From Paraburkholderia sacchari (GTDB taxonomy: Bacteria; Pseudomonadota; Gammaproteobacteria; Burkholderiales; Burkholderiaceae), in the NCBI RefSeq assembly GCF_000785435.2, contig NZ_JTDB02000003.1, positions 124,001-188,000 on the forward strand: 64,000 nt of DNA, given 5' to 3'. Made by a program: the position numbers and the translations under genes. Shown one piece after another: positions 46,187 through 57,603 of this stretch (position 1 is its first letter; every line of letters begins with the position of its first letter). The notes beneath the pieces were generated by a model, which was not told the DNA's origin, made no database searches, and saw only the letters and a list, made by a program, of their open reading frames with translations.

Positions 46187-46219
46187 AAAGCCCGGTAGAT
46201 CAAAGATCTACCGGGCTTT
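46187..46219. terminator. Intrinsic terminator between lysR and tRNA gene
   Basis: A perfect 15-bp stem (46187-46201 with 46205-46219) with an AAA loop, A-run upstream and TTT at the end. It sits between the convergent lysR and tRNA genes and can serve both. Confidence 0.92.
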
Positions 46220-46225
46220 CGCATT

Positions 46226-46302
<77 letters not shown>

Positions 46303-46417
46303 TAAAAAGAAGAATTATGAAGATGCCTGGCGAAGCTGTCAACCCCTATCGCCATCTTTTTTCAAGATTCTCCGAACCGGCGTTTGCGCCGGTCCATCAG
46401 TGCTTCAAATCAGCGCA

Positions 46418-48076
46418 TCAATCCTGCGCGTAGATATCCGAGTCCTTGGTCTCCTTCACGAACAGCACGCCAATCACGCAGGTCGCGAGCGCGATGACGA
46501 TCGGATACCAGAGCCCCGAGTAGATATCGCCCTTGGCCGCCACGATCGCGAAGGCCGTCGCCGGCAGGAAGCCGCCGAACCAGCCGTTGCCGATGTGATA
46601 GGGCAGCGACATCGACGTATACCGGATGCGCGTCGGGAACATCTCCACCAGCATCGCCGCGATTGGCCCGTACACCATCGTCACGAAGATCACGAGGATC
46701 GTCAGGATCGCCACTGTCATCGGCCAGTTGAGTTGCGCCGGGTCGGCCTTGGCCGGGTAACCCGCGGATTTCAGCGTGCCCGAGAGCTTTTTCTCGAACG
46801 CCGCGCCCGCTTCCTTCGCGCCCGCCGCCTTGCCGTCATAGGTGTCGATCGTCGCGTCGCCCACCTTGATCTGCGCGAGCGTGCCCGCCGGCGCGGCCAC
46901 GTTCGAGTAGTTCAGGCCCGCCTTCGAAAGCGCGCTCTTGGCGATGTCGCACGAGCTCGTGAACTTCGAGGTGCCCACCGGGTTGAACTGGAACGAGCAT
47001 TCGTCCGGGTTCGCGATCACCACGATCGGCGCGCGCGCCGTCGCGGTTTCCAGCGCCGGGTTGGCGAAGTGCGTGAGCGCCTTGAAGAGCGGGAAGTAGG
47101 TGAGCGCCGCGATCAGGCAGCCGGCCATGATGATCGGCTTGCGGCCGATTTTGTCGGAGAGCGCGCCGAAGAACAGGAAGAACGGCGTGCCGATCAAGAG
47201 CGCCAGCGCGATCAGGATGTTGGCGCTCGCGCCGTCAACCTTGAGCGTCTGCGTGAGGAAGAAGAGCGCGTAGAACTGGCCCGTGTACCAGACCACGGCC
47301 TGGCCCGCCGTCACGCCGATCAGCGCGAGGATCACGACCTTGAGGTTCTTCCATTGGCCGAACGCTTCCGAGAGCGGCGCCTTCGAAACCTTGCCTTCAG
47401 CCTTGATGCGCTTGAACGCAGGCGATTCGTCGAGTTGCAGGCGGATCCACACCGAAACCGCGAGCAGCAGGATCGAGGCCACGAACGGAATGCGCCATGC
47501 CCAGGTGGCGAACGCTTCTTCGCCCACCGTCGTGCGCACGCCGAGGATCACGAGCAGCGAGAGGAACAGGCCCAGCGTCGCCGTGGTCTGGATCCACGAG
47601 GTGTAGAAGCCGCGGCGTCCGGGCGGCGCATGTTCGGCCACGTAGGTCGCCGCGCCGCCGTACTCGCCGCCGAGCGCGAGGCCTTGCAAGAGGCGCATGG
47701 CGATGAAGATCACGGGCGCGGCGATGCCGATCGACGCGTAACCGGGCAGGAAGCCGACCACGAAAGTGGACAGGCCCATAATGACGATGGTGACGAGGAA
47801 CGTGTGCTTGCGGCCCACGAGGTCGCCGAGGCGTCCGAACACGATTGCGCCGAACGGCCGCACCGCGAAGCCCGCCGCAAAGCCGAGCAACGTGAAGATG
47901 AAGCCCGCGGTGGGGTTCACGCCGGAGAAGAAGCTTTTGCTGATGTAGGCCGCGAGCGAGCCGGCCAGGTAGAAGTCGTACCACTCGAACACCGTGCCGA
48001 GCGACGACGCGAAGATCACGCGTTTTTCGTCGCTGGTCATCGGCGCGTGTGAGACTTGTCCGCCAACGGTTGCCAT
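46418..48076 (-). CDS. MHS-type MFS transporter with a large extracytoplasmic insert
   Basis: A 552-residue transporter. The MHS signature ASSLGTVFEWYDFYLAGSLAAYI and RLLQGLALGGEYGGAATYVAEH are present. Between the helices around residues 337 and 448 there is an insert of about 110 residues with two cysteines (PDECSFQFN and TSSCDIAKS) and an alanine/lysine-rich helix, much longer than the usual loop. The start at 48076 (MATVGGQVSHAP) has GGAG upstream. It may take up a carboxylate or osmolyte; the insert is shared with a Burkholderia-type subgroup as far as I recall. Confidence 0.9.
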   Translation of the reverse strand: MATVGGQVSHAPMTSDEKRVIFASSLGTVFEWYDFYLAGSLAAYISKSFFSGVNPTAGFIFTLLGFAAGFAVRPFGAIVFGRLGDLVGRKHTFLVTIVIMGLSTFVVGFLPGYASIGIAAPVIFIAMRLLQGLALGGEYGGAATYVAEHAPPGRRGFYTSWIQTTATLGLFLSLLVILGVRTTVGEEAFATWAWRIPFVASILLLAVSVWIRLQLDESPAFKRIKAEGKVSKAPLSEAFGQWKNLKVVILALIGVTAGQAVVWYTGQFYALFFLTQTLKVDGASANILIALALLIGTPFFLFFGALSDKIGRKPIIMAGCLIAALTYFPLFKALTHFANPALETATARAPIVVIANPDECSFQFNPVGTSKFTSSCDIAKSALSKAGLNYSNVAAPAGTLAQIKVGDATIDTYDGKAAGAKEAGAAFEKKLSGTLKSAGYPAKADPAQLNWPMTVAILTILVIFVTMVYGPIAAMLVEMFPTRIRYTSMSLPYHIGNGWFGGFLPATAFAIVAAKGDIYSGLWYPIVIALATCVIGVLFVKETKDSDIYAQD

Positions 48077-48362
48077 ATGTGTCTCCAGTCTTGGTATGCG
48101 CTTGTCTGTATGGCCCGCCTCCCGGCGATCTCGGGCTCGTGCGGTCCTGCGGAGCATTATTGGAATGGAAACTTACGCGGTTCTGACGGCGGAGGCGCTT
48201 TTCGGCCGGGCATTCGGGATGTCCCGTTGTTTGCTAATTTTCGGCAACCCACATCGAACGACGGTCAACGCTTCTATAAATCCGGTTATCTGCTGAATTC
48301 ATGCGAGGTGGGTTGGCGCCGGCTAAGGGTAAGTCCCATCCCGGTTTTTGCCCGTTCTGCCG

Positions 48363-49937
48363 TCAGCTAACGTCGCGCAGACGCAGTGTCACGCGCACCA
48401 GCGTGCCGGCGAGGCGCGGTTCGAGTTGATAGACGTTGTCGTCGATGGTGAGCGTGCCGCCGTGCATCGCGGCGATTTCGCGCACGATCGCGAGTCCGAG
48501 GCCGCTGCCATCGCCCTCGCGCCCGAGGATGCGATAGAAGCGCTCGAGCACGCGTTCGCGCTCGGCCGCCGGAATGCCGATGCCGGTGTCCTCCACTTCC
48601 AGATGCACCACGTGCGCGGCGGGTTCGGGCCGCACGCGCACAGTGATGCGGCCGCCGGCCGGCGTGTAGCGGATCGCATTGTCGATCAGGTTCGACAGCA
48701 TCTCGCGCAGCATCACGGGGTTGCCGTCGACCTGCACCGGCGCGGCCCGGCCTTGGGCGCCGCGCTCGCCGCTCTCATTGCCGTCGTTCGTTGCGCTCTC
48801 CGGACCTTCGTAACCGAGGTCCATCTGCTTGGCGAGCGCGGGCTGCACCCAGTCGCGCACCGCGTGACGCGCCACATCGGCGATATCGACGGGGACGAAA
48901 ATCTGCCCTGACATCCGGTTCTCCGCGCGGGCGAGCGCGAGCAGTTGCGTGACGAGCCGCGCGGCGTGCTCGGAACTCGTCGCGATCTGCTCGAGCGAGC
49001 GGTGCACTTCGGCGCTTGCGTCCTGGCGCAGCGCCAGCTCGGCCTGGGTGCGCAGGCCCGCAAGCGGCGTCTTCATCTGGTGCGCGGCATCGGCGATAAA
49101 GCGCTTTTGCAGCTGCATGTTCTGTTCGAGGCGCGTGAGCAGGTCGTTGAACGAGGTCACGAGCGGCTCGATCTCGGGCGGTGCGCGCCGCGCTTCGAGC
49201 GGCGAGAGGTCGTCGGGGCGGCGCATGCGCATGTTCGATTCCAGCGCGTGCAGTGGCGCGAGGCCGCGCGAGAGGCCGAACCAGACGAGCAGGATCGCGA
49301 GCGGCAGGATCACGAACTGCGGCAGGATCACGCCTTTAATGATGTCGTTGGCGAGCTGCCGGCGCTTGTCGAGCGTCTCGGCCACCTGCACGAGCACGGG
49401 CTGCGAGCCCGACAGATTGGGCAGTTCGACCGTCGTATAGGCCACGCGGATGTCGATGCCGTGCAGCATGTCGTCGCGGAATTCCACGAGGCCGGGGGGC
49501 GGTCGGTCGTCGTCGCGCGGCAGCGGCATCTCGCGGTCGCCACCCACCAGTTCGCCGCGGCTGCCGAGCACCTGGTAGAACACGCTGTCGATGTTGTCGG
49601 CGCGCAGGAAGTCGCGCGTGGAGGCGGGCAGCGAGAGCTCCGCCACGCCGTTGACCGGATGGATCTGGCGCGCGAGCACGTAGGCGTCGGTTTCGAGCGC
49701 GCGGTCGAACGGGCCGTTGGCGATCGACTTGGCGACCAGGTAGGTGACCGCGATGCTCATCGGCCAGAGCAGCAGGAGCGGCGCGAGCATCCAGTCGAGA
49801 ATCTCGCCGAACAGCGAGCGCGGGCGCGCGGCGGCGGCTTCGGCCTCGTCGGGCGGGGCGAAGGGGTTGGCGTAGCGGGCGTCGCGCGCCTCGTCGTCGA
49901 GCGCGCCGGGCTGGGCTGCGGGAGCGGGCTCGGCCAT
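48363..49937 (-). CDS. Two-component sensor histidine kinase (TctE/QseC-like)
   Basis: A 524-residue membrane kinase. Two transmembrane segments (about 48-70 and 215-235) flank a periplasmic 2CSK_N-type sensor domain. A HAMP-like linker follows, then the phosphoacceptor in ADAAHQMKTPLAGLRTQ. The ATPase has N box MLSNLIDNAIRYTP, G1 VEDTGIGIP and G2 GSGLGLAIV. The TctE family usually senses tricarboxylates, but the ligand here is unknown. The start is 12 bp after the response-regulator stop, so the two form one operon. Confidence 0.93.
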   Translation of the reverse strand: MAEPAPAAQPGALDDEARDARYANPFAPPDEAEAAAARPRSLFGEILDWMLAPLLLLWPMSIAVTYLVAKSIANGPFDRALETDAYVLARQIHPVNGVAELSLPASTRDFLRADNIDSVFYQVLGSRGELVGGDREMPLPRDDDRPPPGLVEFRDDMLHGIDIRVAYTTVELPNLSGSQPVLVQVAETLDKRRQLANDIIKGVILPQFVILPLAILLVWFGLSRGLAPLHALESNMRMRRPDDLSPLEARRAPPEIEPLVTSFNDLLTRLEQNMQLQKRFIADAAHQMKTPLAGLRTQAELALRQDASAEVHRSLEQIATSSEHAARLVTQLLALARAENRMSGQIFVPVDIADVARHAVRDWVQPALAKQMDLGYEGPESATNDGNESGERGAQGRAAPVQVDGNPVMLREMLSNLIDNAIRYTPAGGRITVRVRPEPAAHVVHLEVEDTGIGIPAAERERVLERFYRILGREGDGSGLGLAIVREIAAMHGGTLTIDDNVYQLEPRLAGTLVRVTLRLRDVS

Positions 49938-49949
49938 CGTGGCGCCTGG

Positions 49950-50732
49950 CTATTTGTAGTAGTGGCTGGCCGGCATGGCGGGGGGCGCGTCGGCGTCCGC
50001 CGGGGTGCTTGTCGGCGCGTTCGCGGGAGCGCTCGCGGGCGCACTCGTATTCGCGCTCGGCGGATTTGCTTCTTTTTCGAGGCAATATCCGAGCCCGCGC
50101 ACGGTCACGATGCGCACGCCGCCCGCTTCGAGCTTCTTGCGCAGCCGGTGCACGTAGACCTCGATTGCGTTGTTGCTCACTTCCTCGCCCCATTCGCACA
50201 GATGGTCGACGAGCTGTTCCTTCGAGACGAGGCGCCCGAGCCGTTGCAGCAGCACTTCGAGCACGCCGAGTTCGCGCGCCGAGAGATCGAGCACCTGGTC
50301 GTTGATGCGCGCCACGCGCCCGACCTGGTCGAACGCCAGCGCGCCATGGCGCACGACCGTGGGGCCGCCGCCCGCGCCGCGCCGCGTGAGCGCGCGCACG
50401 CGCGCTTCGAGCTCGTTGAGCGCGAAGGGCTTGGCCATGTAGTCGTCGGCGCCGAGGTCGAGGCCTTTCACGCGCTCGTCCACGCTGTCGGCGGCGGTGA
50501 GGATCAGCACAGGGAGGTTGGAGTTGCGCGCGCGCAAGCGGCGCAGCACTTCGAGGCCGGGCATTTTCGGCAGGCCCAGATCGAGGATCAGGAGGTCGAA
50601 CGACTGCATCGACAAGGCCGTATCGGCATCCACGCCGTGACGCACGTGATCAACGGCATAGCCCGCCTGGCGGAGTGATCGGACGAGACCGTCCGCGAGT
50701 ATGCTGTCGTCTTCGGCAATGAGAATTCGCAT
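49950..50732 (-). CDS. OmpR-family response regulator (TctD-like)
   Basis: A 260-residue regulator. The receiver domain has acidic pocket AEDDS, phosphoacceptor in [13 protein letters not shown], a TAADS motif and the lysine in YMAKPF. The C-terminal winged helix includes [31 protein letters not shown] and [11 protein letters not shown] proline/alanine/serine-rich tail of about 35 residues ends it. It is the partner of the kinase just downstream. It is divergent from recA. Confidence 0.94.
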   Translation of the reverse strand: MRILIAEDDSILADGLVRSLRQAGYAVDHVRHGVDADTALSMQSFDLLILDLGLPKMPGLEVLRRLRARNSNLPVLILTAADSVDERVKGLDLGADDYMAKPFALNELEARVRALTRRGAGGGPTVVRHGALAFDQVGRVARINDQVLDLSARELGVLEVLLQRLGRLVSKEQLVDHLCEWGEEVSNNAIEVYVHRLRKKLEAGGVRIVTVRGLGYCLEKEANPPSANTSAPASAPANAPTSTPADADAPPAMPASHYYK

Positions 50733-50900
50733 GTGCGCCAGCGTCGCCCTCGTCGCGCTTTGATGCCCGTTTTGTGCGGCGCGGGGTGTGCGGCGCGCGC
50801 AGCGCTCCCGGCAGGGAGCGGGCCCGGGCAGCGTCGGGCGGCGGTCTCCGAAAATTCGCGGTTTCGGCGCGCGCGTTTGCCCAAAACGGCCAAAAACGGC

Positions 50901-50930
50901 TTGCCAAAACCACTGTTTTTTTATACAGTG
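50901..50930 (+). promoter_or_regulatory. recA: recA promoter with LexA box
   Basis: CTGT-N8-ACAG at 50913-50928 is a perfect core match to the LexA operator, extended to the 20-bp palindrome-like CACTG...CAGTG (50911-50930). A TTGCCA at 50901-50906 and TATACA at 50922-50927 may be the -35 and -10 (15-bp spacing), so LexA would block the -10. This predicts SOS control of recA. Confidence 0.9.
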
Positions 50931-51007
50931 TCTGCGTTCAGGCGCATGCGTGCAAATGTACGCGCGCATCGTCACCAGACGCCGTTCATCATAGCAAAGG
51001 ACGATTC

Positions 51008-52081
<1,074 letters not shown>

Positions 52082-52084
<3 letters not shown>

Positions 52085-52116
52085 GTCTCGAAGTTAAGTC
52101 TCGAAGTTAAGTCTCG
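52082..52116. repeat. 13-bp tandem repeat after recA
   Basis: TAAGTCTCGAAGT is repeated twice and then partly (TAAGTCTCG). The first copy begins with the recA stop codon. It lies in the 52-bp recA-recX gap and is probably a slippage expansion. Confidence 0.85.
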
Positions 52117-52139
52117 GCACCAGGGAGTCCACGATCGTG

Positions 52140-52796
52140 ATGCGCAAGAGTGGGTTCGCCTCGGTGCCGCATGAGACGGAAACGTCAGAGGCCCTGCCTT
52201 CGCCTTTGGACGAAGGCGGGGCCTCGTCGCAAGCCGATCAATTCGAGCGCACCTCCACTTCGCGTACCTCACGCACCTCGCGAAACGCGCGCACAAACGA
52301 AGCACCCGGCCGGCAGCGCCCCGAGCGCTCACTCAAGGGCCGTGCGCTCGGCTATCTCTCGCGCCGCGAATACAGCCGCGCGGAGCTTTCGCGCAAGCTC
52401 ATGCCCTTCACCGAAAACGCCGACGAGCTCGAAGCACTGCTCGACGCGCTCGAACGCGAAGGCTGGCTGTCCGACGCGCGCTTTGCGGAAAGCGTCGTGT
52501 ACCGCCGCGCCGCGCGCGTGGGGGCGGGGCGCATCGTCAGCGAACTCAAGCGTCACGCCGTGGGCGACGCGCTCATTGAAGAAGTGAACGCGCAATTGCG
52601 CGAAACGGAACTCGCCCGGGCCCGCGGCGTCTGGCAGAAGAAGTACGGCCAGTTGCCCGAGACGCCCGCCGAGCGCGCGCGTCAGGCGCGTTTTCTGGCC
52701 GCGCGAGGCTTTTCGATGTCGATTATCGGCAAGATTTTGAAGGGCATCGAAGACAGTTTCGAGGGCGACTTCGAAGGCGGGTTCGACGGCTACTAA
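52140..52796 (+). CDS. recX: Regulatory protein RecX
   Basis: Modulates RecA filaments. It has 218 residues (or one more if GTG 52137 is used). After about 60 disordered residues rich in Ser, Thr and Arg, the RecX core begins: LKGRALGYLSRREYSRAELSRKLMP, EALLDALEREGWLSDARFAESVVYRR and ARQARFLAARGFSMSIIGKILKG. AGGGAG at 52122-52127 is the ribosome site. It is co-directional with recA and likely partly co-transcribed. Confidence 0.93.
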   Translation: MRKSGFASVPHETETSEALPSPLDEGGASSQADQFERTSTSRTSRTSRNARTNEAPGRQRPERSLKGRALGYLSRREYSRAELSRKLMPFTENADELEALLDALEREGWLSDARFAESVVYRRAARVGAGRIVSELKRHAVGDALIEEVNAQLRETELARARGVWQKKYGQLPETPAERARQARFLAARGFSMSIIGKILKGIEDSFEGDFEGGFDGY

Positions 52797-52929
52797 TCGA
52801 AAACTGATCCAGCTGGCTCAAAAATCAGTCGAGGCCCGGTACCGCCAGGCGCGGTGGGTTCATCGCTGTCTCAAATACTCGGTATGCTAAAATCGAGCGG
52901 TTTTCCTGTCCGGTCTTACCTCTACTAGC

Positions 52930-53622
52930 ATGCCGCTTTCTTCGCCAGCGCCTCGCCAGTTGCGTCATCAGCGCGCTATCCGGGCGGTCGCCTATGAGCG
53001 CGAAGACGGCCTGTGGGACATCGACGCGTGCCTGACCGACCATAAGCCACGCGACGTGCCGCTCGCCTCCGGTGTGCGGCCCAATGGTTTGCCGATCCAT
53101 GAACTCTGGCTCCGCATCACGATCGATCGCAAGCTCAACGTCGTCGACGCCGAAGCGTCGTCCGACTGGGTGCCCTACGACGGTCAGTGCCAGAACGCTC
53201 ATCCCGCCTATCGGGCCCTTATCGGGCTCAACCTCCTCAAGAATTTTCGCCGCGAAGCGGGCCAATTGCTCGCCGGCACGGTCGGCTGCACGCATCTCAC
53301 GGAAATGCTGGGAATGTTGCCGACTGTCGCTATTCAGGCGTTTGTCGGGGCGGTATGGGATGTATCGACTGGGGCGCCCGGCGAAGAGTCCGGGCAGGAA
53401 CCGAGCAAGACCGCCGACGGCGAAGCCGCCGGCGAAAAGCCGCCTTTCCAGCTAGGCCGCTGCCATGCGCTGCGGTTCGACGGCGAGGCGGTGAAGCAGT
53501 TTTATCCGCGCTGGTATGGCCATGTGCCGCGTTCAATAGAGCGCGGCGCGCCAGCCTCCGGCGTGCGCGACAACCCCGGCCCGAGCCAAGAGGGCAGGGC
53601 CGGCATGCTCGCGCATGAATAA
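52930..53622 (+). CDS. DUF2889 protein
   Basis: A 230-residue protein of the DUF2889 family, common in Burkholderiales. The domain is seen in [49 protein letters not shown] and [29 protein letters not shown]. The C-terminal part is low complexity. It lies between recX and sucC in the usual beta-proteobacterial order. There is no established function. Confidence 0.88.
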   Translation: MPLSSPAPRQLRHQRAIRAVAYEREDGLWDIDACLTDHKPRDVPLASGVRPNGLPIHELWLRITIDRKLNVVDAEASSDWVPYDGQCQNAHPAYRALIGLNLLKNFRREAGQLLAGTVGCTHLTEMLGMLPTVAIQAFVGAVWDVSTGAPGEESGQEPSKTADGEAAGEKPPFQLGRCHALRFDGEAVKQFYPRWYGHVPRSIERGAPASGVRDNPGPSQEGRAGMLAHE

Positions 53623-53672
53623 CAACAGCGGAAACGAAGTTCACTCCAACTCTCAGACTGAAGGAATCACGC

Positions 53673-54839
53673 ATGAAGATTCACGAGTACCAGGGTAAGG
53701 AAATCCTGCGGAAATTCGGAGTCGCGGTACCGCGCGGCAAGCCGGTGTTTTCGGTGGACGACGCGGTCAAGGCCGCTGAAGAGCTGGGCGGTCCGGTGTG
53801 GGTCGTCAAGGCGCAGATTCACGCGGGCGGCCGCGGCAAGGGCGGCGGTGTGAAGGTGGCGAAGTCGCTGGAGCAGGTTCGCGAATACGCGAGCCAGATC
53901 CTCGGCATGCAGCTCGTCACGCACCAGACCGGTCCGGAAGGCCAGCGCGTCAACCGTCTGCTGATCGAAGAAGGCGCCGACATCAAGCAAGAGCTGTATG
54001 TCAGCCTCGTCGTTGACCGCGTGTCGCAGAAGATCGTTCTGATGGGTTCGAGCGAAGGCGGCATGGACATCGAAGAAGTGGCCGAAAAGCATCCGGAACT
54101 GATTCACAAGGTCATCGTCGAGCCGTCGACGGGTCTGCTCGACGCCCAGGCCGACGACCTCGCCGCGAAGATCGGCGTGCCGGCTGCTTCGATTCCGCAA
54201 GCCCGCGCGATCCTGCAAGGCCTGTACAAGGCATTCTGGGAAACCGACGCGTCGCTGGCCGAAATCAACCCGCTGAACGTCACGGGCGACGGCAAGGTCA
54301 TCGCACTCGACGCGAAGTTCAACTTCGACTCGAACGCGCTGTTCCGCCACCCGGAAATCGTCGCTTACCGCGACCTGGACGAAGAAGATCCGGCTGAAAT
54401 CGAAGCCTCGAAGTTCGACCTCGCGTACATCTCGCTCGACGGCAACATCGGCTGTCTCGTGAACGGCGCAGGCCTCGCGATGGCCACGATGGACACCATC
54501 AAGCTGTTCGGCGGGGAGCCGGCGAACTTCCTCGACGTGGGCGGCGGCGCCACGACCGAGAAGGTTACCGAAGCGTTCAAGCTCATGCTGAAGAACCCGG
54601 GCCTGAAGGCGATCCTCGTGAACATCTTCGGCGGCATCATGCGCTGCGACGTGATCGCGGAAGGCGTGATCGCCGGTTCGAAGGCCGTGAACCTGAATGT
54701 GCCGCTCGTCGTGCGCATGAAGGGCACGAACGAGGACCTCGGCAAGAAGATGCTGGCCGATTCGGGCCTGCCGATCATCTCGGCGGACAGCATGGAAGAG
54801 GCTGCGCAGAAGGTCGTCGCGGCTACCGAAGGCAAGTAA
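53673..54839 (+). CDS. sucC: Succinyl-CoA synthetase beta subunit (ADP-forming)
   Basis: Beta chain of the TCA-cycle ligase, 388 residues. [22 protein letters not shown] is the usual start, with GRGKGGGVK in the ATP-grasp domain and [17 protein letters not shown] near the end. GAAGG lies upstream of the ATG. sucD follows 94 bp later. Confidence 0.98.
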   Translation: MKIHEYQGKEILRKFGVAVPRGKPVFSVDDAVKAAEELGGPVWVVKAQIHAGGRGKGGGVKVAKSLEQVREYASQILGMQLVTHQTGPEGQRVNRLLIEEGADIKQELYVSLVVDRVSQKIVLMGSSEGGMDIEEVAEKHPELIHKVIVEPSTGLLDAQADDLAAKIGVPAASIPQARAILQGLYKAFWETDASLAEINPLNVTGDGKVIALDAKFNFDSNALFRHPEIVAYRDLDEEDPAEIEASKFDLAYISLDGNIGCLVNGAGLAMATMDTIKLFGGEPANFLDVGGGATTEKVTEAFKLMLKNPGLKAILVNIFGGIMRCDVIAEGVIAGSKAVNLNVPLVVRMKGTNEDLGKKMLADSGLPIISADSMEEAAQKVVAATEGK

Positions 54840-54933
54840 TTTTCAGCGGATACGAATGGCATCGTGCCGGCGCGAAGGCTCGGGTCCGCCCGGCTGACGC
54901 GACGCGCGACGCCAAACGAACAGAGGTCAATAC

Positions 54934-55815
54934 ATGTCGATTCTGATCAACAAAGACACCAAGGTCATCACGCAGGGCATCACCGGCAAGACCGGTCAGT
55001 TCCATACGCGCGCCTGCCGTGAATACGCCAACGGCCGCGAAGCGTTCGTCGCGGGCGTGAACCCGAAGAAGGCCGGCGAAGACTTCGAAGGCATTCCTAT
55101 TTACGCGAACGTGCGTGAAGCGAAGGAAGCCACCGGCGCGACCGTTTCGGTCATCTACGTGCCGCCCGCAGGCGCAGCCGCCGCGATCTGGGAAGCGGTG
55201 GAAGCCGATCTCGATCTCGCGATCTGCATCACGGAAGGCATCCCCGTCCGCGACATGATCGAAGTCAAGGACCGTATGCGCCGCGAAGGCCGCAAGACGC
55301 TGCTCCTCGGCCCGAACTGCCCCGGCACGATCACGCCGGACGAGCTGAAGATCGGCATCATGCCGGGTCACATCCACAAGAAGGGCCGCATCGGCGTTGT
55401 GTCGCGTTCGGGCACGCTCACGTATGAAGCGGTGGGCCAACTGACGGCGCTCGGCCTCGGCCAGTCGTCGGCAGTCGGTATCGGCGGCGACCCGATCAAC
55501 GGTCTGAAGCACATCGACGTCATGAAGATGTTCAACGACGATCCGGATACGGACGCCGTGATCATGATCGGCGAGATCGGCGGTCCGGACGAAGCCAATG
55601 CGGCTTACTGGATCAAGGACAACATGAAGAAGCCGGTGGTTGGCTTCATCGCGGGCGTCACGGCGCCTCCGGGCAAGCGCATGGGCCACGCCGGCGCGCT
55701 GATCTCGGGCGGTGCGGATACGGCCGACGCGAAGCTGGAAATCATGGACGGCTGCGGCATCAAGGTGACGCGCAACCCGTCGGAAATGGGTCGTCTGCTG
55801 AAGTCGATTCTGTAA
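54934..55815 (+). CDS. sucD: Succinyl-CoA synthetase alpha subunit
   Basis: Alpha chain, 293 residues. The CoA-binding Rossmann start ([20 protein letters not shown]) and the active-site histidine in [14 protein letters not shown] are present. It is followed by a terminator. AGAGG precedes the ATG. Confidence 0.98.
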   Translation: MSILINKDTKVITQGITGKTGQFHTRACREYANGREAFVAGVNPKKAGEDFEGIPIYANVREAKEATGATVSVIYVPPAGAAAAIWEAVEADLDLAICITEGIPVRDMIEVKDRMRREGRKTLLLGPNCPGTITPDELKIGIMPGHIHKKGRIGVVSRSGTLTYEAVGQLTALGLGQSSAVGIGGDPINGLKHIDVMKMFNDDPDTDAVIMIGEIGGPDEANAAYWIKDNMKKPVVGFIAGVTAPPGKRMGHAGALISGGADTADAKLEIMDGCGIKVTRNPSEMGRLLKSIL

Positions 55816-55926
55816 TTTCCGTGCGGTAATTTTCAAAACCGGCTGCGCGCCCGCGCATGGTGTGACGCGCGGGTGGCCAGCGTTTTTGATATGCTTGCGG
55901 AACCCTTTCACGAGGTTTCCGGACAG

Positions 55927-55962
55927 AAGCGAGGGAGTCAGTCATGGCTGCCTCGCTTTTTT
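55927..55962 (+). terminator. Intrinsic terminator after sucD
   Basis: Stem AAGCGAGG (55927-55934) with CCTCGCTT (55951-55958), then a run of six T (55957-55962). It ends the sucCD unit 110 bp past the stop and lies upstream of terC. Confidence 0.8.
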
Positions 55963-56029
55963 ACTGGTGCGGCTGTTTTTCCCTGCGGCCGCGCCTTGTC
56001 GCAGTATTCACGGTTCTCCTGCCGCTTTC

Positions 56030-56740
56030 ATGCTTGAGTTTTTCACGTCGCTCCACTGGGGCGCTGTTTTTCAGATCATCGTCATCGACATCCTGCTTGG
56101 CGGCGACAACGCTGTGGTCATCGCGCTCGCCTGCCGCGATCTGCCCGCGCAGCAGCGCCTGCGCGGCATCGTCTGGGGCACCGTCGGCGCGATCGTGCTG
56201 CGCGTCGTGCTGATCGCTTTCGCAGTCGTGCTGCTCAATGTGCCGTATCTGAAGTTTACGGGCGGCCTGTTGCTGCTGTGGATCGGCGTGCGCCTGCTTG
56301 CGCCGGCGCATCTCGAGCATGCCAACGTGAAGCCGTCCGAGAAGCTGATCGGCGCGATCAAGACCATCATCGTCGCCGATGCTGTGATGAGCCTCGACAA
56401 CGTCGTGGCTATCGCCGGCGCGGCCGAAGCCGCCGACCCGAGCCACCGCATCGCGCTCGTGATCTTCGGCCTGATGGTGAGCATTCCGCTGATCGTGTGG
56501 GGCAGCCAGCTCGTGCTCCGGCTGCTCGACCGCTATCCCGTGGTGGTGACGCTGGGCGCGGCGCTGCTCGGCTGGATCGCGGGCGGGCTGATCATCAACG
56601 ATCCGGCCGGCGACCGCTGGCCGCTGCTCGATACGCCCGCCGCCGAATATGGCATGAGCGCGGCGTGCGCGATTCTGGTGGTGGTGGTCGGACATCTGCT
56701 CAAGCGCCGTAACGAGCGGCGCGCGCAAGGGTCGCATTGA
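56030..56740 (+). CDS. TerC-family integral membrane protein (YjbE-like)
   Basis: A 236-residue protein with seven hydrophobic helices. Characteristic acidic membrane motifs are ILLGGDNAVVIALACRDLP and VADAVMSLDNVVAIAGAAEAADP. TerC/YjbE proteins are linked to manganese export or tellurite tolerance. The start at 56030 (MLEFFTSLHWG) is chosen because the upstream in-frame segment contains the sucD terminator. No yybP-ykoY manganese riboswitch motif was seen in the 214-bp leader. Confidence 0.9.
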   Translation: MLEFFTSLHWGAVFQIIVIDILLGGDNAVVIALACRDLPAQQRLRGIVWGTVGAIVLRVVLIAFAVVLLNVPYLKFTGGLLLLWIGVRLLAPAHLEHANVKPSEKLIGAIKTIIVADAVMSLDNVVAIAGAAEAADPSHRIALVIFGLMVSIPLIVWGSQLVLRLLDRYPVVVTLGAALLGWIAGGLIINDPAGDRWPLLDTPAAEYGMSAACAILVVVVGHLLKRRNERRAQGSH

Positions 56741-56876
56741 GCGCGATGACGCAGGTCTACCGGTCGCGGTGACCGGGCCATTGCGAAGGCTGGCGCACAA
56801 GCCGATGCTCCGACAGCGCCAGGCCTAAGCCATCCGGCCGACTGCCGCGCCAACGGGGGCGCCGATACGATCGAAG

Positions 56877-56909
56877 CGCCTGTTCACTGTTTCGTGAGCA
56901 GGCGTTTTT
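56877..56909 (+). terminator. Intrinsic terminator between terC and pilA
   Basis: Stem CGCCTGTTCAC (56877-56887) with GTGAGCAGGCG (56894-56904), one G-T pair, loop of six, then TTTTT. It ends 16 bp before the upstream pilA ATG, leaving no room for a conventional promoter between them. Confidence 0.85.
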
Positions 56910-56928
56910 CGTTTCTGGAGCCCTGATG

Positions 56929-57603
56929 ATGACCGTATCCCCGTCCCTTTCCAGCCCGAGCGCCTCTCGCCTCGCCGGGCCATGCGCCGCGTCCGCGGCG
57001 GCCGCACCGTTTGCTACCCATGCCACGCATGCCGCGGCTTCGCTCGTGCAGTCCTGCCGCGCGTTCGTGCGTTTCGCGAAACGCTGGGCCGCGCCCGGTT
57101 TCACGCTCATCGAACTGATGATCGTGCTTGCCATTGTTGGCGTAATCGCCGCGTATGCCATTCCTGCTTATCAGGACTATCTCGCGCGCAGCCGGGTGGG
57201 CGAGGGTCTCTCGCTGGCGTCCGCAGCGCGGCTTGCAGTGGCGGAGAACGCGGCGAGCGGCAATGCGTTCGGCGCGGGCTACACGGTGCCGCCGGCCACG
57301 CGCAACGTAGACTCGGTGAAGGTGGACGACACAACCGGGCAGATCACTGTGATGTTCACCAAGCGCATCGCGCCCGAAGGCAGCAACACGATCGTGCTCG
57401 TGCCCTCGGTGCCCGACAACGCGGACTCGCCTACCGCGCGCGTGGCGCTCGCGCAAGGCAGCGTGCAGGGCGGCACGCTCACATGGGAATGCTTCGCAGG
57501 CGGCAAGTCGGCCTCGTCGCTTGGCGCACCGGGCTTGGGCCCTGTACCTGTCGAGGCGGCTACGCTGCCGGCCAACCTTGCGCCGCCGGAGTGCCGGGCT
57601 TGA
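56929..57603 (+). CDS. pilA: Type IV pilin (major pilin-like) with unusually long leader
   Basis: Type IV pilin with the prepilin signature G^[33 protein letters not shown]. The mature protein is about 167 residues with a C-terminal cysteine pair (WECFAGGK and PPECRA), as in Burkholderia PilA. From the ATG at 56929, which has TGGAG at 56916-56920, the leader would be 57 residues, against 6-20 usually. In-frame GTG codons at 57046 and 57067 would give 18- and 11-residue leaders (the latter [11 protein letters not shown]), but without a clear ribosome site. The following gene is a PglL-type oligosaccharyltransferase, so the pilin may be glycosylated. Confidence 0.9.
   Translation: MTVSPSLSSPSASRLAGPCAASAAAAPFATHATHAAASLVQSCRAFVRFAKRWAAPGFTLIELMIVLAIVGVIAAYAIPAYQDYLARSRVGEGLSLASAARLAVAENAASGNAFGAGYTVPPATRNVDSVKVDDTTGQITVMFTKRIAPEGSNTIVLVPSVPDNADSPTARVALAQGSVQGGTLTWECFAGGKSASSLGAPGLGPVPVEAATLPANLAPPECRA

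Noticed and set aside
55816..56029. Possible manganese riboswitch (yybP-ykoY) before the TerC-family gene
   Set aside because: The conserved motif segments were not found; the region instead contains the sucD terminator.
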